Shown here one piece after another: positions 20,346-31,200 of a stretch of DNA of 64,000 bases (position 1 is its first letter; each line of letters opens with the position of its first letter). The stretch lies in contig CM069880.1 of the NCBI GenBank assembly GCA_036172665.1, positions 6,202,501 to 6,266,500 on the forward strand, written 5' to 3'. The position numbers and the translations under genes were made by a program. The notes under the pieces are model-generated. The model had not been told where the DNA came from and searched no databases. It saw nothing but the letters and a program-made list of their open reading frames with translations. This DNA comes from Prosopocoilus inquinatus. Lineage: Eukaryota; Arthropoda; Insecta; Coleoptera; Lucanidae.

Positions 20346-21751
20346 TAGTGCTGGCAATCAAATCGGTTATTTGGATAACCGGTTAACCGGTTTTGGATTA
20401 ACCGAGGTTTTAAACAAAACCGAAAACCAGTTATCCAGATAACCGGTTATCCGAATAATCGGTTACTCGAATATCCAATTATTTGGATAATCGGATATTC
20501 GAATATCCAAGTATTTGGATAACAGGATATATCGGAATAATATCGGTTTTTGGATAATCGGATACTCGAATGACCGGTTATTCGAACGATGAAAAATATT
20601 CAAATAGCCCAACTACCTCAAATTCAAATAACTGTACACAATTACGCATTTATTCTTTTCACGCATTTAAAGATAATTTTAGGAATTTGAGAGAGCATAT
20701 TTAAAACTCAAATAAAATTGAAAATGTTAGAAGTAGTAAACAAAAAAAACTGAAAATAAATCTTATCTATTATGTTCACTACGTAAAAAAAATGTAAGTG
20801 GTCAAGTGGTACGATCTAATCCACAGAGTAGAAGAAGAATTAAAATAATTTTAGTTTTTGTTGTGAGTAGCCTTTTCGACCGTACCCAACCGTCTTTCGG
20901 AGAATTCAAGAAAAGTTTATTGTAGATCATAATACCATAATTTATGGTACAGATGTTGTTCGGCACCATAAAGAATTTTTACAACACAAAATATTTGCAT
21001 TACTTTTATGATTTGTTGAACATTGTTCATTAAATAGAACAAGAATAACTGACATTTATCTTAATTAACAAAAAGAAAACGAAAACTATTATTAGTGAGT
21101 TTGTGTTAAGTTTTAGATGTGTGAGTCCTTATCAATTAGAAATATAGTTAATACTTTAAAATGGAGATGAGAAGCACAAAATCGAAATGTTTGAAAACAT
21201 CTTCATCTGAATAAAAACCAGAAACATTAGTGGCGCTCTTGCCTTGGAAATAACAAACTTTTAAACCACTAGTACATCGCATTTCCTTCTGTACTATAAC
21301 CTGTAACGTAACACGTAATTCATAATTATATTTCAAAAATATACGGCCATTGTAAAATTGGCGTTTAGAGATAAAATTCAGTGGAGTCTGTTTTTTATAA
21401 ATCAGTTGTTGTTAATACCTAATTAACCGATTTTCGAATAGTCGTTTTTTGAATATATTCAAGACAGTTTTTCAAATATCCAAATAGTCGGTTTTTGGAT
21501 ATTTGAATAGTCGGTTTTTCGAATATCCGAATAATCGGTTTTTGGATATTCGAATATCTGAATAATCGGTTTTGGATATTCGAATAGTCGGTTTTAACCA
21601 TTATTTGGATAACCGGTTTCATCCAACACCGGTTTTTGGGTATTCGAATAGTCGGTTTTAACCATTATTTGGATAACCGGTTTTATCCAAAACCGGCTTT
21701 TAAAGAAACCGATTATTCGGTTTCAATTTTTTCCGGTTTTTGCCAGCACTA
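20346..21751. mobile_element. hAT-type element with CCGGTTAT/ATTCGAAT arrays, target duplication GTCTAAGC
   Basis: The TIR TAGTGCTGGCAA and its mirror TTTGCCAGCACTA are flanked by GTCTAAGC at 20338-20345 and 21752-21759. Each subterminal region of 250-350 bp is a degenerate array of GGTTATCCGAATA-like units. The AT-rich middle of about 0.8 kb shows no recognisable transposase. Confidence 0.85.
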
Positions 21752-21858
21752 GTCTAAGCATCTATCACGGTTTGCTTGTAATTAATTTATCGTAAGTTAT
21801 TTTTCAAAGAGGTTATATTTGACAATAAAAGCATTAGTTTAAAATTATAATTTCAGAG

Positions 21859-22205
21859 TTATACGATTAATATGCAAATGGTTGTATAAAGGTTTCCAAA
21901 CTAGCTGCAGTAACGTTTATTCAGCTTGTTATACGACTGAATGCAAATGGTTGTATAAAGGTTTCCAAACTAGCTGCAGTGACGTTTATTCAGCTTGTGA
22001 TACGACTAAATGCAAATGGTCTCTAAAGGTTTCCAAACTAGCTGCAGTAACGTTTATTCAGCTTGTTATACGACCAAATGCAAATGCTTGTATAAAGGCT
22101 TCCAAATTGGCTGTAGTAACGTTTCTTCAGCTTGTTATACGACTAACGGACAAATGGTCATATAAAGACTTTAAAATAAGCTGAAGAAACATCTATTCAG
22201 CTTAG
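21859..22205. repeat. 69-bp minisatellite, about 4.5-5 copies
   Basis: Units begin at about 21881, 21950, 22019 and 22088 (TAAAGGTTTCCAAACTAGCTG). The period of 69 is a multiple of three and keeps a 100-codon frame open. No homology is recognised. The flanks 20070-20190 and 22205-22310 share AGCTGA-TAAACGTTTA motifs, so the array is part of a larger repeat. Confidence 0.85.
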
Positions 22206-22319
22206 AATGCAGCTACTTACCTTAATCAGCTTTTCTGCTTATATAAAGCCTTTACTCAGCCAAAGTCGTAAAAGAAAGCTGAGTAAACGTTTATTCAGCT
22301 TAAATTGTTTGTTGGGAGT

Positions 22320-22705
22320 CCAACTTTGAATTGTGTATTTAACTGTTACATAAAAAGTTGTGATTGAATCAAGCTGAGGTTAGCACGTAGAACCACGGAT
22401 CTGTGTAGAACTCACTGAATAAGAGAAAGACAGCAATAAGGTATTTTTCGCGACTAACCGGTTACATGTGGTTAGGCGAAATAAGTAACCACTGTATTTA
22501 GTTACCGGTAATTGTTGATATGACAATCAATGTTACTCCGGTTACTATTTTCCTGATCTGGTCAGAGAGTTGTGGAACATTGCTGTCTCTCTCCTATTCA
22601 GTGAGTTCTACACAGATCCGTGATTGTGCATGCTAACCTCAACTTGATTCAATCACAACTTTTTTTTATAACAGTTAAATACACAATTCATGGTTGAACT
22701 GTTTC
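22320..22705. repeat. Inverted repeat, about 115-bp arms
   Basis: Bases 22320-22432 (AAAGTTGTGATTGAATCAAG, GATCTGTGTAGAACTCACTG) are mirrored at 22580-22705. The spacer of about 150 bp holds one end of the GGTTAC element at 22436. Confidence 0.7.
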
Positions 22706-22948
22706 CAAATTTAAAAATGCAACCGTTACAAAATCTGTAACCGTAACCGTTTCATTTTGGCGAATCTTACAAACCGTGAAATATTGTCACACACATGTTG
22801 TGTTCTCTGGTGATCTTTATTTTTGTCATACAAGAGAGAGGAGCGCGAGACCGAAAATCGGCTCGTTTTCTGTCCACAATAGCTGCTTTCTTTTGCTTAA
22901 AAGTTTGAATCTGGATTCCATAGTTGTTGCAAACACCTCAGATTTGAA

Positions 22949-24047
22949 TAGTGTTGTGAGTCGATAATAGGTATATTCGTTTTAGAAATGCTGGGTTTGC
23001 CACAATAGCGTCATCGTCAAGTAGCTGATGCCCATCTAGGTCAAGTTATGGTTGCATCAGAAATTGATCTAAAACGAATTGTTTGTGATGGGCAAGTTGT
23101 ACCCAGAGAAAAGAAAAATGTTAAATCAGCATAATTTTCGTTTGGGTACGTTCAATGCATTCATTTATTTAAAAGTAAAGCCATTATGTATTCTATTCAA
23201 GTAAAAAAGCGTTTGAATCAACAAGAAACTGCTTGAATTAATGTAAAGTGTGCATCTTTCAAATAAATAAATGCATCGACTGTATTCAAACAAAGATTTT
23301 TCTCTGTGCTGAACACCGACCTTGCTGAAAAATTATTAAATTAAGGTTAAGTAAACAATACTTTGGTGTTGACGCAACTAAACCCTACTCTGGAGTAGGT
23401 GCACATTGCGTCAACACCAGCGTTGCCGCAGTGGCAATTAAAACGAATATGCCAATGTCAAATACAGCATGCCGAAAATCTAAAACGAATACACAATTCG
23501 TTGACGCAGGTGACTTGTGGCAACCTAAGTCATCTAAAACGAATATACCTTATATTTCCACGTTACCTTACGATAAATTGCCAATGTTACCGGTAAGGTG
23601 ACATGTATTTCTTACCGTATGTTACCGTTTGTTACCTCAGTTGTCAACATAAGGTAAGTTCGAGTTGCACACTTGCAAAACACAAGTAAACTAATTAAAC
23701 AAATGATCAAGGAATATTTTTGATTACTTAAAAAAAAAAAACGTAAATATTAAAAAAGGCAAATAAATATTTCATAACTTAAAATGATTTTCGTTGACAC
23801 GTGAATTTATTTAGTGGAAATACATAATATTAAATATTGGAAACCTGATTATTAATAAAAGACAAAAATTAATGTGTATACGATATCAAATTAATTAGAA
23901 AATTGAGTAAATATCACATATTTAGTTAAAAGTGTAATTGGTAACTCTGTTGCAAGATGTCGCCACTTGAGTTCTAATTGGTAATATTACGGTAACATTA
24001 TCGGTAAGGTAACTTTAAAAATAAATTACCGGTAGATTTCAACACTA
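22949..24047. mobile_element. GTTACC-family hAT MITE, target duplication GATTTGAA, with nested insert
   Basis: TAGTGTTG...AACACTA is flanked by GATTTGAA at 22941-22948 and 24048-24055. It is interrupted at about 22966-23553 by another TIR element, without which it is about 500 bp like copy A. Confidence 0.85.
22966..23553. mobile_element. TIR element AGGTATATTCGTTTTAGA nested in the hAT MITE
   Basis: The ends AGGTATATTCGTTTTAGA and TCTAAAACGAATATACCT are exact inverted repeats. The GTTACC-family relatives lack this block. About 588 bp, no coding sequence. Confidence 0.75.
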
Positions 24048-24425
24048 GATTTGAATTATTGATTGACAGTTCACCTGCAAATAACTACAATTTAGTCCAA
24101 ACCAAACATAAAAGTACTTTGATTCGAAGAAGAAAGAGGATTACCGTTCTGGACTGAGATTTCAAGGAGAGTGGGAATTAATCCGTTTGCAAAAGAACGT
24201 CCGTCTTGGCATCTAAACACATTTTTGTGAGCGAAAGAAAGCACCTTATACCTCCTCCAGTACTTAACTTCCATGGTTCCACAACTCTCTGATTAGGTTA
24301 GAAAAGTAGTAACTCGAGTAACATACGTGACGTCATATCAATAGTTACCGGTAACTCACAAAAATGTAATGGTTACTTATTTCGCCTCACCACACGTAAC
24401 CGGCTAGTCGTGAAAAATACCTTTT

Positions 24426-25208
24426 AGGTTGCACTAAAAACTAAAACAAATTATGCAAAAGGTGTACAATCGCGATCAAGCTAATTGAGACCAATTGACA
24501 GTTTTGTAACCCTTACTACCATCGTGAATAAGGGGACATTTAGCTTGCAGCCGTCTTGATTATGATGATCGCGATTGGACGTTATAAGTATAGTTATCAA
24601 TGTACGATACAAACATACCTTTGCTTGAAGTCATGTTGTATTTATACGTTATATCAATTTATATATAAATAAATTATTGTTAATAAAGTAGCCGAAGTAT
24701 TTCGGAAATTAAATGTTAAGTATATGATTAGCAAAAGATAAGTCCTCGAATGTGATAGCGGATCAATACCGAAAGCAGCGCAGAGCTGCCGGGTCTAAAG
24801 TATTCTTTTTTGTTTAATTGTCCGGCCTAATTCGAATGTAAGGGAAGCTGAAAACAATTTTCTTTTTCTTTTGACGTATCATTTTTCGGGTACACATTTG
24901 GGGAACATAAGTACAGATTTTATTACTATACATTTTGAATTGGTGAAGTTTAGAAGCAATTATTGAGTGCGTAGAGATAAACGAGGAAAGGGAAAAGTGA
25001 GCGGTGGACAAAGCTTACTTCCCTGCTAGATGTCCTTGGCGCAGCGAGTTCGTTCTAGCAGCTCTAGGGAACGACATAAGGTCCAAGTCCAAGAGAGCAG
25101 CGTTGAAATATCGTAGTGTAGCGCAATATGTACGTTTGAAGAAGATATATTTGAATTTTATTCGCACGAAAGTGTTACTTCCGCGTTATTTTAATTCGTA
25201 CGTTCAGA
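24426..25208 (+). other. Upstream region of Sap47
   Basis: Non-coding; probably promoter and 5' UTR of the BSD-domain gene. A 96-codon frame from 25004 is in a different frame from the conserved start and is judged spurious. Confidence 0.45.
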
Positions 25209-28200
25209 ATGTTTTCGGGACTTACAAACCAGGTCAGCTCATGGATGGGTTCTGCAAAGGGCGAACAGGAAGAAAAAATACCCACTCCCACTGATGATGG
25301 AAATGCTTCTAATCTCGAGAAGAAAGATACAAGGTAGGAAATCTAAAATAACTTCTGTTACAAACTACACCAGGATCAGAGTGATTGTGACCTTATAATT
25401 ATCGATTTTAAATTACGTTGACAGAATTAACAGAATCAAACTCCATAGAGCTGTCAATACGATCAATCATCCCGTACGCGATTTAAAATTCAAAATTAGC
25501 GTCGCTGTGAGTTGGTGCGGTTACAGTCTTCAAAGTTAAATTCTGTCAATTATAAAATAGGTTATGTACTGAAAGTTGCATAGTTGTTATTGATTATAGC
25601 CCAACGAAGCATAGTAAATTGGACATGCTGTCAAATGTGAAAAACCAGATTGGAGGAATTGGTGGATGGTTAGGGTCCAGCATTCCAAAACTTCGGAAAG
25701 GTGATGATCAAGAACATCATGAAGATACTCAACCCTTGGGTGAGGAAACAAACGCCAGCATTTCGGTGGAATCTGTAAAGGGATCTCCACAACAAAAAGA
25801 TGATGATGATAATTCTAGGTAAAAATTAAAACTAAACACTATCTAAAATTTTTCTGTGATGTAACAAAGTAATCACGTATGCTTGGATATTTTGAACATG
25901 GATTTACAGCGCGACTGGAGGTGCCGATTCAGGACCACAATCAGTTGCAGAAACTCCCACTGAAGAAAAAGATAGTCAGTTTGGGAATGGTTAGAAAATT
26001 TTCTCTGTATTGACCGTATTATATAGTTTAGCATTTTCAGTGCAAAGCAAAGCCATAGCTGGTGCAAAATCTTTTGGAAACTTTTTATATTCTGCAGTCA
26101 ATAAGGCGGGAAAGACTGTTAGTGAAGCAAGTGCAAAAATTAAGAAAACTGTTGAAGAAAATGTAAGTACAGTGAAACCTCTCATTACGGACATTTCTGA
26201 TAAACAGACACCTCTCATAACCGGACAATTTTATGGCGACAGAATTTTTCTATGGAATCTTTTAATAAAATTCTCTCTATTAAGCGGACACTCTCATAAA
26301 CGGACACGGACACTGTCTTTTTCACCTTTTCTCAATTAAAATCTCTCTTGAACAGACAGAAGTCGGTAAAATATCACTTGTGCACCATCCTTAAAAAGGG
26401 AATTCCCCTGCTTGTTCACTTTGATCAGTCAGTCAGTCCATATCGGTTCATGTTACTTTAAGGTCTGTTCCAGCACCCACACTAACTAGTTTGGAACATC
26501 AAAAACAGTTGCCCATTGAAGTAATGACCGATTTTAACAGCACCATTAACAACTTTGTCTTATGTGTGCTTTTGACTGTCTCGAATTAGTCAGAAACTGT
26601 TGCTGGAGTTTTAACTTTAGTAAAGTTAACTAATTTTGTTTTAAAAACCGCCGAGAAAAAAATCTTTTTTAACATTTCAAGAGAAATTAAAAGTTATTAC
26701 GGTTTATAATAAAGAAAAACTAAGTGTGCGGAAATTAGCAATACTGTTCAAGATTGAAAAAGCACAGATAAATTGAAGCAGTTTTCCTTAAAAAAAGGCG
26801 ATACAGAAAGCTGCGAAATATTAAATGCTTTTGAAAAAACCAAAAACACATCAAACCTACCTCTGTGAAGTTGGCACCTCATTTTTCAAAAAAGTGATTT
26901 TTTATAGGAGTTCTGATAGCACCCCAAAGAGTTCTGGAGTTCTATGTCAAAATTAAAAAGAGTTCTAGCGGATTAAACATAAAAAAAATGACTTTAAAAA
27001 TTTGGGGTGCTAAGTTCACAAAACGGGATTTGAAAATTAGCTATAAAATGTTAATTGTTGGAAATAATTAATTTCACCATTAAGACTTTCTTTAGAACTA
27101 TTGAGGTGCTATCCAGAACTCTAAACAGAATCTCGAAATTTTGAAATTACTATATCCCCCTTATTCTACAAAAGATCAGAACACGAAGAAACATTTTATT
27201 CTTGGGTGTAGAGACCTATAAATGCAAAATAATTATTAGTTTAAGTACCATACTACTCTTAAAAGAAAAGAACCCCAAATTAACTTTTTTTTTTTTCATT
27301 TTACGCTTTGACAATAATCGAGAATTTTGTCAAAGTGTAAAATTGAAATTTTTCTCGAAAATTTGTCCGTTCTGCATGGAGTTCTGGGTAGCACCCCACG
27401 AATGCTGACGATTATTCTCAACGACCAAAGCGCTAAAATCAAAAGTAAAAAAGTTCCAGCTATTTTTCGTGTCTCGGTATGAAATTTTGTCAAAGTGCAA
27501 AATGGAAATTTTTCTCGAAAATTTTTTCGTTCTGCTTGTAGTTTTGGGTAGCACCCCACGAGTGCTCACGATTATCCTTAACGACCAAAGCGCTAAAATC
27601 AAAAGTAATAAAATTCCAACGATTTTTCGTTTCTCGAAGTGTCAAAGTGTAAAATGAAAAAAAAAATAATTTGAGGTTACCTTTTAAGTGTAGTATGGTA
27701 CTTAAACTAATAATTATTTTGCATTCATAGGTCAATTTCAAAATGTTGAGATTCTGTTTAGAGTTCTGGATAGCACCTCAATAGTTCTAAAGAAAGTCTT
27801 AATGGTGAAATTAATTATTTCCAACAATTAACATTTTATAGCTAATTTTCAAATCCCGTTTTGTGAACTTAGCACCCCAAATTTTTAAAGTCATTTTTTT
27901 ATGTTTAATCCGCTAGAACTCTTTTTAATTTTGACATAGAACTCCAGAACTCTTTGGGGTGCTATCAGAACTCCTATAAAAAATCACTTTTTTGAAAAAT
28001 GAGGGGCCAACTTCACAGAGGTATCAAACCTTCATAGAAGAATACTTATCTTAATTTGTTTACAATATTAAATTCTGTTGTACACTGCTGTCGAAAAGTT
28101 TTAAGACGAAAAGCAGTAAATCTGTTGGAATTTGACCCTTATTGAAACAGCCCGTCTGAATTTAGAACCTTCTGCAAATGAGCCTCCCCGATTCTCTCTC

Positions 28201-31200
28201 TCTCATGACGAGCAATTGAGCCGGGTCATAAAATTCATTCACAAGAGCAGGTAATCTGTTTAAACATTAAGGATGGAAATTTCAGGTAATGGGAACTGCG
28301 TAATTTGTATTGCATTATAATTATTATTACAGCAAATATTAAAAAAATTAAGTGACGTATATAGTTAGATTTAAGTCATGTTTAGTTTAAGATTGCTTTT
28401 ACTTTAATGTTAATAAAAACAATACCTATCCGAGTTTTGTTATATTCTGTATTTTTTATGTTCAATTTAGATTTACATATTAAAATTGTTAACAAACGCT
28501 GAAAGATATTAAATCAAAACGTTTTATACGGCCCTCAGTTTGGAATGCGTTTAAAATTCATTTTCAAGTTTGAGCAGTAAACTTGTTATTGCTGTTGAAT
28601 AACAAATAAACGAAGTGATCAGAAACAAGAAAATACTTTTTGTGTTTTATGTGTTGCAATTTAAAAGTTCCAACGAAAACAGGGAAACATATATCATTTG
28701 CGTTATATTAACATAGGACCAACGATGCCTTTTATTATTACTGGAAACCTTAACCAATATTTATTTATTTAGGTATGCCGCCGACCGTACCATAAAAGCA
28801 AGTCAGCCGGCTAAATCTTGTTAAGGTTCATAATTGCAAAGCACGGGTTTGTACGGCCAGGGGTGTTGCTTTTTGTCTTATAACTTTTCTACATTTGTGT
28901 ACATACATTCATACCTACAGTAATTTTTTTGTATTGTTTTTTTTTATATTTGTTTTATACAATGAAAAATAAATGTAAAACTTGTTTATTGGGTTCGTAT
29001 TCCTCGTATACTAACGTTTTAACTTTTAACCACAACCTTCGTTTAGCAAATTTTTTTCCCATACACTAATAACATTAGCGCAAACACAGCAGCAAGCAAT
29101 TTGCATACATTTACGAGATTTTAAATTATTTTTATTTTTTTTACCCAGTAAGTTACTTTAGGTTACAACAAGGGTCAGAAACGAACCAAAATTTTTTTTT
29201 ATCATGCAAGTTAATTGAAAGTACAACAAACAACAAAGAATTGATAGGTGTAAAACCAGCTTGAGATAAATTAGCTTTATAAATTTTCCTCTACATTCTT
29301 ACATAATTTGCAAATAATTGGAACATACTTCTTATAAAGAAGAAATTGTTACAAAGCAATTTATTTATAGATGTGTATGTTTTAGAGCATTTTGGGAGAA
29401 TTTAATAGAGAACAAGAGGCATTTGTTAAGGGGCAAGCATCTAATACTGCTAGCGCGTTACCACCTTGGGCAGGCTGTTATAATGAAGACGCGCTGAAAG
29501 AAGAATGCCTTAGTTTATCCACTGATAAACGGAATTTCGTGCGTAGTCCACCAGCAGGTGTTGATTTTAATTTTGACTATGACGTCTCTTACCCTATTGC
29601 TATGGCCATAATGGAGCAAGATCCTAATTTGGAGAAAATGCGTTATGAACTTGTGCCTAAAGTGTAAGTGAGCATTTTACACGTACCGAAAACTTTTGCT
29701 TCATACTTTATAATTTATGCAATCATGATTTTTAGAATTAATGAGGAAAATTTTTGGAGGAATTATTTTTATCGTGTCACCCTTATTTGTCAAGCAAATG
29801 ATTTATCTTATATGTCACGTGAGGGCGACAGTCAATTAACTACAGAAACTGCTACTTCTGATCAACCAATAGGTAAGTTTATAATATATCTGACAGTTTG
29901 CTTACATTTCACTTGAAAGGTATGTTTGTACATAGATTGTTACTTTGTGATACTGCAAATTTTTTTTTACTAAAATAGTAAAGGAGACTGTGGTTTAAGA
30001 GATAATTGAAATTAACCTCCGCCCACAATAATTTTTATATTTTTATATCCGTAGATATATATTTCGGCAGCTAAGCTGCCATCTTCAGTACGCTACCAAC
30101 TTAAAAGCACTAAAAAATATCTAAAGACCACCTAATCACACTGACAAAATCATAAAAATGTTAAACCTAACAACAATCTAATCATCCTAAAAGATATATA
30201 CAGGGTTGGGATAAAGTATGGATCCATCGAAATATCTCGGAAGTGGAATTGACGATTTTAATGAAATTTTGTACATGCAGATAGAAACAAATGGCGCATG
30301 CGAGGGGCTGATTTTTGTTTCCATTAAACTTCCGGTTTAGCCGGAAACGGCACCAACTTTTTTATTTTAAATATAACACTCTGTATAATTTTACGTATTT
30401 TGATACTCCTCTGCCTTCTGCATCCATTAATATAGGTTTCTTACCTTTATCTCTAGTCTCTAGCCGAAAAGATAGCTTTTTATTTATTGGCTCTACACTA
30501 TATTAATTTATTTCTTTTTTGTTTATTTTTTTGTATTTGCAGTGGTTTTTATGTATTATTAAAGAGCAAAAGAACCACATTTAGTTATTTTAAGCGTTCA
30601 AAATGTTCGCCATTTACTTCTTGGCAATAAGCAAGTCTATGAACAAATCCCTGAGACACATTTGCGAAAACTTCCCTACGAATTAAATTACATTCATCCA
30701 ATATCCTTTGCCTCAATTCATGCAAATTATTTGGACGTCTCACGTAAACAGCTGATTTTAAATATCCCCATAGAAAAAAATCCATAGGATTAAGATCTGG
30801 GGAGCGAGCGGGCCGTTCAATAAACCCTCTACGACCAATCCATCGATTGGGAAATGTTACATTCAAAAAATCCCTAACTCGTCTATCATAGTGCGGAGGC
30901 GCTCCATCTTGCTGAAACCAAAGATTTTGAGGAAGCAGTCCATTTTCTTGAAGAGCAGGAATAATTTAATTGTTTAAAAGTTCCAAATATTTCGCCCCGG
31001 TCAGTGTACCTTTAATAATAAATGGACCAATAAGCCTATTCCTTACAATTCCAGCCCACACATTCAACTTTTCTGGGTATTGAGTATGTGCTTCATGCAA
31101 TAAGTTAGAATTGTCGACAGACCAATATCGTAAATTATGGCGATTTACAGAACCATTTAAACAAAAAGTTGCCTCGTCCGAAAATACCAAATTAGTTGCA

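Larger units (their letters stand above)
22436..24425. mobile_element. Composite TIR element with GTAACC-rich ends
   Basis: The left end AAGGTATTTTTCGCGACTAA and the right end GTCGTGAAAAATACCTTTTA are inverted repeats of about 100 bp. They enclose the hAT MITE at 22949-24047. A further related end lies at 19917-20055. Borders are approximate. Confidence 0.55.

Noticed and set aside
21882..22184. 100-codon Cys-containing repeat protein
   Set aside because: Explained by the 69-bp minisatellite period; units drift between frames at the end.
21859..22205. CRISPR array
   Set aside because: Units are directly adjacent with no variable spacers, in a eukaryotic genome; it is a minisatellite.
25004..25294. 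96-codon frame overlapping Sap47 exon 1
   Set aside because: Different frame from the conserved MFSGLTNQ start, which joins in phase to all later exons.
27202..27741. Cluster of overlapping 60-90 codon frames on both strands
   Set aside because: All lie in a foldback repeat with internal duplication; mirrored translations of the same DNA.
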